Shown: positions 43,387 through 52,124, counted from the stretch's first letter. The stretch: 52,229 nt of DNA from Candidatus Aenigmatarchaeota archaeon (GCA_016195275.1 JACPZZ010000029.1:1-52229), one strand, 5' to 3'. Program-made: numbers and translations. Notes: a model not told the origin generated them from the letters alone.

Positions 43387-44133
43387 CTAACGCCGATAAT
43401 TCCATTCATCAGTTTTGTACCTTTCTTCTGCGAGTTCTTTTGCCCTGTAAACCTCTTCCTCGCTCAAACAGCCCATTTCATAATCCTTGCCGTCCGTAAA
43501 ACCTTTTAACACCGAATCATAAACGTCCTGAACCGAAAAATTTCCGAAATTCAGGACTTTCGTTACCCTTTCTTCAACCGATTGTATCATTTTGTCTGAT
43601 ATCTTTTCCCTGGGAACTTTCAGAAGCGTGAACATGGTACGCACATCCAGGTCGTAAAGTAATGTGCCATGTTGCAGCAAAACGCCGTTGCGCCGAGTCT
43701 GCGCATTGCCGGAAATTTTCTTGCCGCCTGCTATTATGTCGTTAATAGGCTTGAATTCGGATTCTATGCCGAGGTTTTTCAGCGATCCTGTTATCCACCC
43801 GCAGATCATTTGATACGACTCCCTGATTCCCGAAGGCATGCCAGATTCCGGAGCGATGACGCTGTAGGTTATCTCGCCTTTTGCATCGTGATAAACCGCG
43901 CCTCCGCCTGTGCGACGACGGACTATATCAACGCTTAACTCCTTGGCAACGTTAACGTCAACTTCATCGTTCAAGTTCTGGAAATAGCCTATTGAGACGG
44001 CCGAAGGCTTCCATGTGTAAAATCTTACCGTAGGCGGCGATTTGCCCGCAGCAACAGCTTCGCAGACTGCCTCGTCGACTGCCATGTTAGTAAACGCATC
44101 GCCCGTTTGCAGGGGGATGACACGCCATTTCAT
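43387..44133 (-). CDS. lplA: Lipoate-protein ligase A, catalytic part
   Basis: 248 residues, reverse strand. RRRTGGGAVYHDAKGEITYS and the NDI..GGKKISGNAQTRR and LLQHGTLLYDLD motifs are those of LplA, which activates lipoate and attaches it to lipoyl domains. It lacks the C-terminal accessory domain, which is supplied by the adjacent upstream gene (4-nt overlap). Confidence 0.93.
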   Translation of the reverse strand: MKWRVIPLQTGDAFTNMAVDEAVCEAVAAGKSPPTVRFYTWKPSAVSIGYFQNLNDEVDVNVAKELSVDIVRRRTGGGAVYHDAKGEITYSVIAPESGMPSGIRESYQMICGWITGSLKNLGIESEFKPINDIIAGGKKISGNAQTRRNGVLLQHGTLLYDLDVRTMFTLLKVPREKISDKMIQSVEERVTKVLNFGNFSVQDVYDSVLKGFTDGKDYEMGCLSEEEVYRAKELAEERYKTDEWNYRR

Positions 44134-44420
44134 CGGTTTTCACCCAATGCCCTGATCACGTTCCTCGCTATTGCAGCCGCATCTATGCCGACCAAGTCAG
44201 CGCCTGTTTTTACTATTACACCATCTATTTTGTTTTGCATTTCCTGCTCACGCACGCCCAAATCCAGCCCGCCCAAAGAAACTTCTATCTTTTCTATAAC
44301 ATCTTCCGGGTGGGCAAAAAAATCACCGGTAATCTGGACTCTGTTTATTTTATCGCCGAAGTCAACCTTGACGCGCAAAAGCTTGCCGCCCTGAATTTTT
44401 TCCGTGGAAACGCCTTGCAT
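44130..44420 (-). CDS. lplB: Lipoate-protein ligase accessory domain (LplB-like)
   Basis: 96 residues from the ATG at 44420, reverse strand; it is the first gene of the pair. GGKLLRVKVDFGDKINRVQI and GDFFAHPEDVIEKIE match the C-terminal domain of LplA enzymes, which some archaea encode separately. The arrangement implies a two-protein ligase. Confidence 0.85.
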   Translation of the reverse strand: MQGVSTEKIQGGKLLRVKVDFGDKINRVQITGDFFAHPEDVIEKIEVSLGGLDLGVREQEMQNKIDGVIVKTGADLVGIDAAAIARNVIRALGENR

Positions 44421-44478
44421 ACAACACAATAATTCTGCAGAATTAAATAACCTTCGAACACAATATCATTTGATAGGC

Positions 44479-45018
44479 ATGACAGAGAAATCGAAAAAAC
44501 TGGTTGAAGCGGCATTATTCCTGTCTCAAAACCCGATTTCTGCGAAAAGCCTGGCGCAAATCGCGGGTGTAGCCGAAAAAGAAGCTGAGAAACTAGTCGA
44601 TGAGCTAAAAACAGAATACGCGGACCGTGGCATCGAGATAATTCAAACGCCCCTGGGCTGGCAAATTCATGTCAAAACGGAATTGATCGGCAAAGTGTCC
44701 CATTTGTCGCCTTATTCAGACTTGTCGGAAGGCGTGTTAAAAACGCTTGCGCTCGTTGTTTACAAGCACCCAGCGACGCAATCGTACCTGGTAAAAATGC
44801 AAGGCAACAAAGTTTACAACTACATAAAAAAACTCGAAGCCCGCGGCATGATAAAAACGCAAAAAAAGGGAAGGACGAAAGAAGTTTACGTCACGCAGGA
44901 ATTCGAAAACTACTTCGGAACCACTTTAGACGAGATAAAAAAACGCGTCGAAGAGCAGATAGCGGAAATAAAAGCCAAGCAGGCCAAATCAAAAAAGGCT
45001 GATGTAGATGTCGAGTAA
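44479..45018 (+). CDS. scpB: Segregation and condensation protein B (ScpB)
   Basis: 179 residues from the ATG at 44479. LVEAALFLSQNPISAKSLAQ begins the first winged helix; TLALVVYKHPATQSYLVKMQ begins the second, followed by RGMIKTQKKGRTKEVYVTQE. ScpB works with ScpA and SMC. No scpA or smc is in this window. It overlaps the next gene by 11 nt. Confidence 0.92.
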   Translation: MTEKSKKLVEAALFLSQNPISAKSLAQIAGVAEKEAEKLVDELKTEYADRGIEIIQTPLGWQIHVKTELIGKVSHLSPYSDLSEGVLKTLALVVYKHPATQSYLVKMQGNKVYNYIKKLEARGMIKTQKKGRTKEVYVTQEFENYFGTTLDEIKKRVEEQIAEIKAKQAKSKKADVDVE

Positions 45019-45661
45019 GAAACTTCCGAAGAACTGGCGCACGAAATTCAGGAATTTCATTACCAGCGACGGCTTTGTTGTTGTGATTGCATCGAATGCG
45101 GCGGACAAGGAAAAACTGGTATCGAAAATTGCGGAAGAGAATGATTTGGTTTTGCGTTCCGAAGATGCGGACTCGCCATTTGTTTTGCTTAAAACTAACA
45201 ACCAATTAAGCGAGACGGCGTTGAAAGAAGCTGTAGAATACACTGTCGCGCACTGTGTTCAATGGAACGATAAACTGGAAAACGCCAATGTGTACTGCGT
45301 CAAGCCTAATCAATTATCGAAAACCATTCCAACAGGCGAAACGCTTGCGAAAGGCTATTTTTTTGTCAACGGCGACAAGAAGTTTTTTAACAAGATCTAC
45401 GTCAAACTTTCAATAGGCGTTAAAATGGATGCGACAGGTAATGCGTTACTGGTTTCAGGCCCTGTGATGGCGGTTAGAAAAAATTCCGACTATTTCATTA
45501 CGCTGCTGCCCGGCACGGCAGAAGCTGCCACGATAGTAGACGAAATAAAACGAAAGCTGTTGCTGAAGGCCGCGCCGGAACACAAGGCGTTGCTGGAAAG
45601 CATGCCAATATCAGAAATTGCCAACATTTTGCCGGATGGGACAGTAAGAATAGCGGAATAA
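45008..45661 (+). CDS. Standalone NFACT-R (DUF814) domain protein
   Basis: 217 residues. KFRNFITSDGFVVVIASNAA, ENDLVLRSEDADSPFVLLKT, and VKPNQLSKTIPTGETLAKGY match the NFACT-R domain found at the C-terminus of Rqc2/NEMF/FbpA proteins of ribosome rescue. The other NFACT domains are absent. It overlaps scpB by 11 nt, so translation is coupled. A role in nascent chain or tRNA handling is suggested by family only. Confidence 0.85.
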   Translation: MSSKKLPKNWRTKFRNFITSDGFVVVIASNAADKEKLVSKIAEENDLVLRSEDADSPFVLLKTNNQLSETALKEAVEYTVAHCVQWNDKLENANVYCVKPNQLSKTIPTGETLAKGYFFVNGDKKFFNKIYVKLSIGVKMDATGNALLVSGPVMAVRKNSDYFITLLPGTAEAATIVDEIKRKLLLKAAPEHKALLESMPISEIANILPDGTVRIAE

Positions 45662-45695
45662 GTTCTATAAATACTCACAACTTATTATTTGACAT

Positions 45696-46157
45696 ATGCC
45701 ATCTATCGACGAAGAAGCGAGGAATATGATGCATAACCTGTTTAGTTCTGAAGTTTTCAGAGGCTACGAATCTTCTTTTCGCACCAATTTCCAGACGTTG
45801 AGAAAAGGCGTAGACCCAAAAGTCCAAAAAAAACCCTATGAGCAGTTCCTTGTCGCATTTGCGGCCTTTGAGCTTGCGGGACCTGACAATATTGATGAAG
45901 CCCTCGGTATCGCATTTCCTGCCGGTGTTGAAAGCGCCGACTTCAGAACGGTTTACGACAGAATAGTAACCAATAAAAATTTATTTGAAGTCCAGTACGA
46001 TGATAGTGACATGCCAGTTGCATACAGATTACACACAAACGGCAGATTCGGTAGGCGGGATGTGCACGGAGAATTGCACATTTTGCCGGAAGGTGTGGAA
46101 AAGGGCGGCTTTATAAGATACTCTGAAATAGCAGAGTGGCTCAGGCAAAACAGATAA
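45696..46157 (+). CDS. Unrecognised 153-residue protein
   Basis: Starts MPSIDEEARNMMHNLFSSEV. Mostly helical N-terminal half, beta-rich C-terminal half (MPVAYRLHTNGRFGRRDVHG). A CTATAAATAC box at 45664-45673 implies a leaderless transcript. Family unknown. Confidence 0.7.
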   Translation: MPSIDEEARNMMHNLFSSEVFRGYESSFRTNFQTLRKGVDPKVQKKPYEQFLVAFAAFELAGPDNIDEALGIAFPAGVESADFRTVYDRIVTNKNLFEVQYDDSDMPVAYRLHTNGRFGRRDVHGELHILPEGVEKGGFIRYSEIAEWLRQNR

Positions 46158-46222
46158 AGCACAGGCGTTATCGGAACCTCAAAGACCGTATTGTTTTTAA
46201 CCTTGTGTGCTGAATCTCATTC

Positions 46223-49200
46223 ATGATTGAAAAGCTTTTGGAATTATCAGGCATCAACTCGCTCAACCCGGTGCAGAAGGAAAGTGTGGATGCGGGCGTT
46301 CTAAACGGCGAGAACCTTGTCGTCTCTGCGCCCACCGCGTCCGGCAAGACATTGATCGCCGAACTGGCCATGCTGCGCTGCGTTCTGGAAAAGAAGAAAA
46401 AAACCGTTTACATCGTGCCCTTGAGAGCTTTAGCTTCGGAAAAATACGAAACGTTCAAAGAAAAGTATGAAAAGGTCGGGATAAAAATCGCGATTTCGAT
46501 TGGCGATTACGATTCATCGGATTCATGGCTGGAAAAATACGACGTTATAATACTTACGTCTGAAAAATTCGATTCTTTGCTGCGGCGCGACATTTCCTGG
46601 ATAAGCTCAATTGGGTTGGTCGTCGCGGACGAAATCCATATCATCGGCGACCAGAACAGGGGCCCGACAATGGAAATTTTATTGACAAAATTAAAACGAT
46701 TAACAAAAGCGCAATTTATTGCGTTGTCGGCTACGATAAAAAACGCGCGCGAAATAGCCAATTGGTTAGACGCGAAGGTCGTTGAATCGGATTACCGGCC
46801 TGTTAAACTTTACGAAGGCGTTTATGCCGAAGGGAAAATCGGATTTTACGGAAAGGAAAGCGTTAATCTGGATGGAGATGAGCTGCCGGAAATAAAAATC
46901 GTTCACGATACTGCCAAAAAAAATAAACAATCTTTGGTTTTCATGGCGACACGAAAATCTGCCGAGGCGACTGCGGAACGGATTTCCGAATATATGAACG
47001 ATAAATTGTCCAGTACCGATACGGCGGAACTAAAAAAATTGTCCGAGGAAATCTTGAATGTACTGGAATATCCCACAAAACAATGCGAACGGCTTGCGAA
47101 ATGCGTTAAAGGAGGAATTGCGTTCCATCATGCGGGATTGGTTTCAAAGCAACGCAAGCTTATTGAAAACGGATTCAGAAACAATTTGATCAAGGCGATT
47201 GCTGCGACGCCGACTCTTTGTTTAGACGGAAATACAGAAATATGGAACTTCATGAAGCGTACCCGTATCGAAGATACTAGCAAAGGCATGTCATTAGCTT
47301 TAAAAGGGAACGATGTTGTTGAAGTCCCTGTCCAAGGTATCAACAATCTAAAATCTCCAAAAAGAATGATAAAAATTACTACAGTTTCTGGCAATAGTAT
47401 AACCGTAACGCCTAACCATGAAATGATGGTAAAAAAACAGGGAAAACAGGCATTGGTGCAAGCCGGTAATTGTAAAAAAGGGGGCAGAATAGCAACCGTG
47501 GGAAATATCCCCATCGTTCAGTTTAAAAACCCCAAATGGAGTGACTTTGTTATTGATCATACATTGCCGTTTCCCGACGAAGAATTGGATAAAAGAACGT
47601 TTTACATTATAGGTTTGATGTTGGGTGATGGATATTCGGGTGCAGAAACAAACAACGATCGTATAAAGTATAAAGGATCCCCTTCTATAGTCGGACGTGA
47701 TGCACTATTATTCAAAGAAGTAAAACGGCTTTGTAATAAGCGTAAAATCCATTACAGGGAAACGAAAAACGTATACGGCGTCCCACAACTTGTTTTATCC
47801 AAATCAAATTGGTTTAGGGAATTTTTAGTTAGATGTGGGATAGATGCAGGAAGCAAAAAATATATAAGCCTCAGGCTACTATCGGCTGACAGAAACCTGT
47901 TAAAATGGCTGGTCAAAGGCTTATTTGATACAGACGGATGGGTGGAAAAGAGAACCAAAAGAGTCTGCTTCTCCAATATATCTGTTAACCTGATAAAAGA
48001 TGTCAGAATGGCATTACTTAGGTACGGCATCGTTACACGTGCAAGAAATCGGGAAGGAAAAAAATTAAAGATGCACAGAAAGATTTATTATTCAAAGGAT
48101 TCCAAAGAGCTTTCTATCAACCATTCGGCTTCTATAAAGAATTTTTTCACAAAAATAGGATTTTTGTTAGAAAGAAAAAACAACAAACTGAAGGGCGTGT
48201 ATAACAGCCTTAACAAAGATCTTTTAAAAGTGGCATGTAAGAAATGCAAATATACAGTTCATGCTGATGTTTTCGGTGGTAGGACAAAAACCCAAAAAAT
48301 ATGGGGACGACAAAAAAGATCGATAGTTATGCTCCTAGGAAGGGAAGGATCCCTGACTTCCAGACATGTAAGAGCCCGGCTGAATTGTTCGCCGTTCAGA
48401 CGAGAAGGCAGATTAGACCATCATTTTGCATTTATTTCCAGAAATAAGGAAGGAAATACTAAAATATGGAAATTGAACAGACTGGGTTATTATGTTTATA
48501 GGAATATTTTATTGAAAAAAAGAGAAATAAAGAACTTCTTTAATAAGTTACATTTTTGCCCTTTTTGCAAGAAAATTCTTATAAAAACCCTCAGAAAAAG
48601 TTGGAGAGAAAACGATTTCTCCGGCGACATTTTCTGGGACATAATAAAATCCGTCACCACTACCAAACCCAGCGGTAAATTTGTATACGATGTGATCCTG
48701 CCTGAAGACGGTACTAATAGTCATCTTTTCGCGGCAAATGGTTTTTTAGTCCATAATTCTATGGGCATCAATCTGCCCGCTTACCGTGTGGTAATTCGCG
48801 ACGCAAAAAGGTTTTACGCGCTTACAGGTTGGTCGTATATACCTGTCCTCGATTACCAGCAGATGTGCGGAAGGGCCGGGCGGCCTCAATTTGACACGCA
48901 CGGAGAATCAATTTTAATTGCAAAATCACTCAACGAAGGTGAAGACCTTGCGGAACGCTACATAATGGGAGAAACGGAAGAGATTTATTCCAAGCTTGCA
49001 TCGGAACCTGTTTTGCGCGTTCAGATACTCGCGCTGATAGCAACCGAAACCTGTAATTCAATTCAGAGCGTATACGATTTCTTCTCCCGAACATTTTACG
49101 GTTTGCAATATGGCTCTTCATCCGAACTGGCTGAAAAAATTGATGCGATAATCGATTTTTTAAAAGGCCAGCGTTTTGTCGAACAACTTGATGATAAACT

Positions 49201-49915
49201 TCGCGCGACTGTGATAGGCAAAAGGGTTTCAGAGTTGTACATAGATCCGGACACGGCTGTAAAAATCATTGCCGGGTTAAAAAATTCCAAGGGCGCGCAG
49301 GTCGATAGCAGCGCTTTGATAGAATTGTTGACAACGGCTCTGGAAATGCGGCCTTATCTTAATGTCAGGCAAAGAGAATTCAACGACCTTTATGAAAAAA
49401 TCAGTTCCGCAGAACTGTTGCATGAAATGCCGGACGAGTGGGATTACGATTACGAGGAATCGCTTAAATCGTTTAAGACTGCGTTAATGGCTTGTGACTG
49501 GATGAATGAGGCTACGGAAGAACAAATTTTTGAGATTTACGGGCTAACACCCGGAGAATTGCACAATAAAATTTCTATACTGGACTGGCTTTTTTATTCG
49601 GCTCAGGAAATCGCAATTCTGCTGGGCGCAAAGGAAATAATCAAAGATTTGCGCAAGACGCGTGTCAGGATTGTTTACGGCATCAAGGAAGAATTGCTGC
49701 CTCTCGTGAAGTTGCGCGACATAGGGCGCTTCCGCGCAAGGAGGCTGTTCAATGCAGGATTTGTTTCCATTGAAAAATTAAGAGAAGCGCCGGAGATTAC
49801 TATAGCTACGTTATTGGGACCGAATGTTGCCAAATCCGTTAAACGACAGCTGTCCGGCAAAGAGGATGAAAAGAATTTTGAGGCAAAAGGTCTGATGGAG
49901 TTTACACAGGAGTAA
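46223..49915 (+). CDS. hel308: Hel308 (Ski2-like) DNA helicase with an intein
   Basis: 1,230 residues; extein 1-332 plus 846-1230 (717 residues, normal for Hel308) around an intein at 333-845. Motif I APTASGKT (36-43), Ia PLRAL, motif II DEIH (136-139), motif III SAT, FHHAGL (301-306), and after the intein GINLPAYRVV and motif VI QMCGRAGRPQFD are intact. Hel308 acts at stalled replication forks. The intein splits motif V (ATPTL | SMGINLPA), so the enzyme is inactive until spliced. Confidence 0.95.
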   Translation: MIEKLLELSGINSLNPVQKESVDAGVLNGENLVVSAPTASGKTLIAELAMLRCVLEKKKKTVYIVPLRALASEKYETFKEKYEKVGIKIAISIGDYDSSDSWLEKYDVIILTSEKFDSLLRRDISWISSIGLVVADEIHIIGDQNRGPTMEILLTKLKRLTKAQFIALSATIKNAREIANWLDAKVVESDYRPVKLYEGVYAEGKIGFYGKESVNLDGDELPEIKIVHDTAKKNKQSLVFMATRKSAEATAERISEYMNDKLSSTDTAELKKLSEEILNVLEYPTKQCERLAKCVKGGIAFHHAGLVSKQRKLIENGFRNNLIKAIAATPTLCLDGNTEIWNFMKRTRIEDTSKGMSLALKGNDVVEVPVQGINNLKSPKRMIKITTVSGNSITVTPNHEMMVKKQGKQALVQAGNCKKGGRIATVGNIPIVQFKNPKWSDFVIDHTLPFPDEELDKRTFYIIGLMLGDGYSGAETNNDRIKYKGSPSIVGRDALLFKEVKRLCNKRKIHYRETKNVYGVPQLVLSKSNWFREFLVRCGIDAGSKKYISLRLLSADRNLLKWLVKGLFDTDGWVEKRTKRVCFSNISVNLIKDVRMALLRYGIVTRARNREGKKLKMHRKIYYSKDSKELSINHSASIKNFFTKIGFLLERKNNKLKGVYNSLNKDLLKVACKKCKYTVHADVFGGRTKTQKIWGRQKRSIVMLLGREGSLTSRHVRARLNCSPFRREGRLDHHFAFISRNKEGNTKIWKLNRLGYYVYRNILLKKREIKNFFNKLHFCPFCKKILIKTLRKSWRENDFSGDIFWDIIKSVTTTKPSGKFVYDVILPEDGTNSHLFAANGFLVHNSMGINLPAYRVVIRDAKRFYALTGWSYIPVLDYQQMCGRAGRPQFDTHGESILIAKSLNEGEDLAERYIMGETEEIYSKLASEPVLRVQILALIATETCNSIQSVYDFFSRTFYGLQYGSSSELAEKIDAIIDFLKGQRFVEQLDDKLRATVIGKRVSELYIDPDTAVKIIAGLKNSKGAQVDSSALIELLTTALEMRPYLNVRQREFNDLYEKISSAELLHEMPDEWDYDYEESLKSFKTALMACDWMNEATEEQIFEIYGLTPGELHNKISILDWLFYSAQEIAILLGAKEIIKDLRKTRVRIVYGIKEELLPLVKLRDIGRFRARRLFNAGFVSIEKLREAPEITIATLLGPNVAKSVKRQLSGKEDEKNFEAKGLMEFTQE
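47219..48757 (+). mobile_element. Intein in Hel308 (513 residues, Cys1, Ser+1) with an extra Zn-ribbon module
   Basis: Starts CLDGNTEIWNFM, block B TVTPNHEM, endonuclease motifs IIGLMLGDGYSG and LVKGLFDTDGWV, ends VYDVILPEDGT then GFLVHN before Ser+1. Between the endonuclease and the end lies an unusual segment: CKKC (Cys672, Cys675) and CPFC (Cys779, Cys782) flank about 100 residues that look like a winged helix (SLTSRHVRARL). This suggests a DNA-binding insert. A/T-rich codon use differs from the extein. Confidence 0.93.
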
Positions 49916-50527
49916 TAAATTACCCGGGGAACCTTCTTTTAAAATCCTACAGGTATCGATCTGCTTGCCGATTTCCTCCAGCCGGTCCGAACAGTGTTGG
50001 AGTCGGTCGAAGTTTACCCGGTAGATTTTCGCCGTGCTACCCATACCATATTTGGGAAATTCTTGCTTCGTGACCTCTCTTGGCTCCTGGAGTATCCCCA
50101 ATTCCTTCAAATATGCGAAATGCTCCCGGCTAACAAGGCGTTGATAGTAGTAATCGCCGTGTGGTTCTTTTGCTGCATTTCCATGCCATACAAACACCAG
50201 TCGCGCCTCACCATCGGCAACCCCAGAGGCAGCACCGCCAGCAAGACCGGCATCAAGGTCATAAGGGTTGCAGAGCTACTTCCTATATCCCCGTGGTCCA
50301 ACGGCGTGCCTCTCTTTGTACGCGGGATCCAGCCCCAGCCTGGACAAATACACGTCCCAATAAACCCTCTCGTCTCCGCTGAGGTTGGTGGGCGGTCCAT
50401 GCTTGACTACGGCTTCGCGCCATCTGGCAAACTCGCGCGGCGATTCGTCTTTCATCTCCTCGAACGCGACCTCAGCCGCAGCCTCAAGGAAGAACTTCTT
50501 TATGGAATTCACCATCCATCGCCGCAT
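49811..50527 (-). pseudogene. Gene interrupted by an in-frame amber codon, 3' end run into hel308
   Basis: Reverse strand, start MRRWMVNSIKKFF at 50527. The frame reads 83 residues (NLSGDERVYWDVYLSRLGLD) to a TAG at 50276-50278, then continues in the same frame as LCNPYDLDAGL and DYYYQRLVSREHFAYLKELG for over 100 residues. Both halves look like protein, the second like a winged helix. After about 49925 it reads antisense through the end of hel308, so the natural C-terminus is probably lost. Base composition is more G/C-rich than the surroundings. No family recognised. Confidence 0.55.
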
Positions 50528-50577
50528 ATATTTGTCCTGGCAGGCCTAAGTACGTAACGGTTTATCCGCTTCCTGTA

Positions 50578-50625
50578 TATTGTAACTACTATACAATAGA
50601 AATCCTTATATACTACTACAGTATA
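50578..50625. promoter_or_regulatory. Two tandem inverted repeats over the promoter of the 50695 operon
   Basis: TATTGTA-ACTACTA-TACAATA (50578-50598) and TATACT-ACTAC-AGTATA (50609-50625). Both have ACTAC spacers. The second overlaps the TATA-like CTTATATAC. They could be operators for a dimeric repressor. Confidence 0.5.
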
Positions 50626-50646
50626 ATATCACTAACCCGTGGTAAA

Positions 50647-50680
50647 AGCTAACTGAAACACACACTGTGTGTTTCTAGCT
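50647..50680 (+). repeat. Perfect hairpin in the leader of the 50695 operon
   Basis: A 9-bp perfect stem GAAACACAC/GTGTGTTTC (50655-50675, loop ACT) is enclosed by AGCTA/TAGCT (50647-50651 with 50676-50680) and an ACT bulge. It has the same ACT-GAA...TTC-TAGC frame as the tRNA-Ser D-loop insertion. Confidence 0.65.
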
Positions 50681-50694
50681 CCGAAGGTGCTATT

Positions 50695-50892
50695 ATGGTC
50701 GTAATTAACAAGGAAGATATGGAAGATCTGGTTAAGCTGTATAGAGAGCAATTGGTTGATGCGAAAATAAGGCTGAACGCTGCACGCACGCTTAAGGAGA
50801 TCAAGTTCCTGCAAAGCAAGATTAACTTCCTGACATCGCAGATAGGCGAGATCAAGGGAAGCAAGATCAATACGCACAGAAAGGGGCGTTGA
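50695..50892 (+). CDS. Small coiled-coil protein, 65 residues
   Basis: Starts MVVINKEDMEDLVKLYREQL; nearly all helical with heptad-like Leu/Ile (RLNAARTLKEIKFLQSKINF) and a basic tail. First of three closely spaced genes (10 nt and 0 nt gaps). Family unknown; it could be a small DNA- or protein-binding subunit. Confidence 0.65.
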   Translation: MVVINKEDMEDLVKLYREQLVDAKIRLNAARTLKEIKFLQSKINFLTSQIGEIKGSKINTHRKGR

Positions 50893-50902
50893 GGCGGTTT
50901 TT

Positions 50903-51229
50903 ATGAAGCAGTTAATGAATAGTTTAGGCATACCTTCGGTCTGGGGTGTGGTTTTTACAGACAAACTAGACATAATAGACGTCTATCCAAGGAATTTTGA
51001 TGCGATTGACATTAGGGCATTAGCCGAGATAAACGGCGTTCTCGATGAATGGATAAGATTAAGAAACATACGAGAAATCGTTGATGCTGACACAAAACTC
51101 TATGTAAGCAAATTCGGAAATATTGTCTTGTATGTAAGCGGGGATCCGGATGTGAATTTCTCGGATATCTGGGACATTGCATCCGGGCTCAAGAACAGAT
51201 ATGCTGAGAAAATTAAAAAGGGTGATTAG
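50903..51229 (+). CDS. Unrecognised 108-residue protein
   Basis: Starts MKQLMNSLGIPSVWGVVFTD. An alternating alpha/beta pattern, with strands GVVFTDKLDII and NIVLYVSGDPDV and helices between, looks like a small roadblock/profilin-like fold, but this is only an impression. Second gene of the operon, stop abutting the next ATG. Confidence 0.65.
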   Translation: MKQLMNSLGIPSVWGVVFTDKLDIIDVYPRNFDAIDIRALAEINGVLDEWIRLRNIREIVDADTKLYVSKFGNIVLYVSGDPDVNFSDIWDIASGLKNRYAEKIKKGD

Positions 51230-52057
51230 ATGAGTCCGACATTTGAAAAAGGCAAAGATCCGTACCATCTTGATAACATATTTTACAATATTTACGAAAT
51301 AGACAGTTGCGGTTTAAGACCGCAGAGACGCTTGGTCGAGACTTTAATGTCGGATGTGCAGACAGGCTTTGACCATGAGGCTCCTTACCACAGTCCTTCT
51401 TTCTGGCTAAAAATGGACAAAGTGTCCAATCTGTTCACCGGTGTCACAATAGCGAAAATTTTCGATCCTTCATTTTACGCCGAATCCGCGCTGGTGCCCG
51501 GTGAATATCTGGGAGAAGACAATGAAAAGCTTCGGGTAATGAGAAAAGATTTACAAAAATTAATGAGAGCAGGAAGAAGTTTTACCCTAAGAATGCTTGC
51601 TGGCTATCCCGCAGGTTTGGATCAAAAAGAATTAACAGAAGAGGAAGCACGCAAAATAGCAGAAAGATTGAGATCAAGATACGGTATAAACTCAACCTCT
51701 GACAGCTGCATCGGATTTTTGACTGGTAAAAGCGCAGTAGAATCCGAAAATCTTGAAGAGACTACGCTCCAGCTTACTAAGTTTTGGGAAATAACTTATG
51801 ATTTCTGGAACAACGAAGGCAGGGAAGAAAGGACATTGTACCATGCGGCCAAGCTTGATTTGATGAACGCGATAACAGATGCGACAATAAGAAAAGCTGA
51901 ATCATTGGGGTTAGATCCGAATATGTTCACGCGCAATGATGAAATGCACGCAGACTATTGGAGACAGGTTTACAACGAAGACGTGCCTTTGCCCCATGTT
52001 CTTCTTGCGAGATCAAGAGAAGTTGTTGATATGGCTAGAGGAAAATATCAAAGGTGA
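51230..52057 (+). CDS. Unrecognised 275-residue helical protein
   Basis: Starts MSPTFEKGKDPYHLDNIFYN, directly after the previous stop. Mostly helical, rich in charged and aromatic residues, without signal peptide or membrane helix. Repeated patterns such as EEARKIAERLRSRYG and TTLQLTKFWEITYDFW are seen. No catalytic motif recognised. Likely cytoplasmic and working with its two upstream partners. Confidence 0.7.
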   Translation: MSPTFEKGKDPYHLDNIFYNIYEIDSCGLRPQRRLVETLMSDVQTGFDHEAPYHSPSFWLKMDKVSNLFTGVTIAKIFDPSFYAESALVPGEYLGEDNEKLRVMRKDLQKLMRAGRSFTLRMLAGYPAGLDQKELTEEEARKIAERLRSRYGINSTSDSCIGFLTGKSAVESENLEETTLQLTKFWEITYDFWNNEGREERTLYHAAKLDLMNAITDATIRKAESLGLDPNMFTRNDEMHADYWRQVYNEDVPLPHVLLARSREVVDMARGKYQR

Positions 52058-52099
52058 AGAATTTGGAATCGAACACTAGATATAGATATATGACATCCT

Positions 52100-52119
52100 C
52101 CCGCGACTAAAGTCGCGGG
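52100..52119. mobile_element. IS200/IS605-type terminal hairpin
   Basis: CCCGCGACT-AA-AGTCGCGGG is a perfect 9-bp palindrome within CATCCTCCCGCGAC and GGGTTTCC, a context typical of IS200/IS605 family ends recognised by the Y1 transposase as single-stranded hairpins. It lies 5 nt from the transposase stop. Confidence 0.75.
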
Positions 52120-52124
52120 TTTCC

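Noticed and set aside
50276-50278. Pyrrolysine at the amber codon
   Set aside because: No pyl genes or known Pyl-protein motif here, and the 3' end of the gene appears truncated; decay is simpler.
49994-50557. A 187-residue plus-strand frame opposite the amber-interrupted gene
   Set aside because: The reverse strand gives more protein-like sequence in one frame; the plus frame looks like its shadow, with Pro/Ser-rich, patternless sequence.
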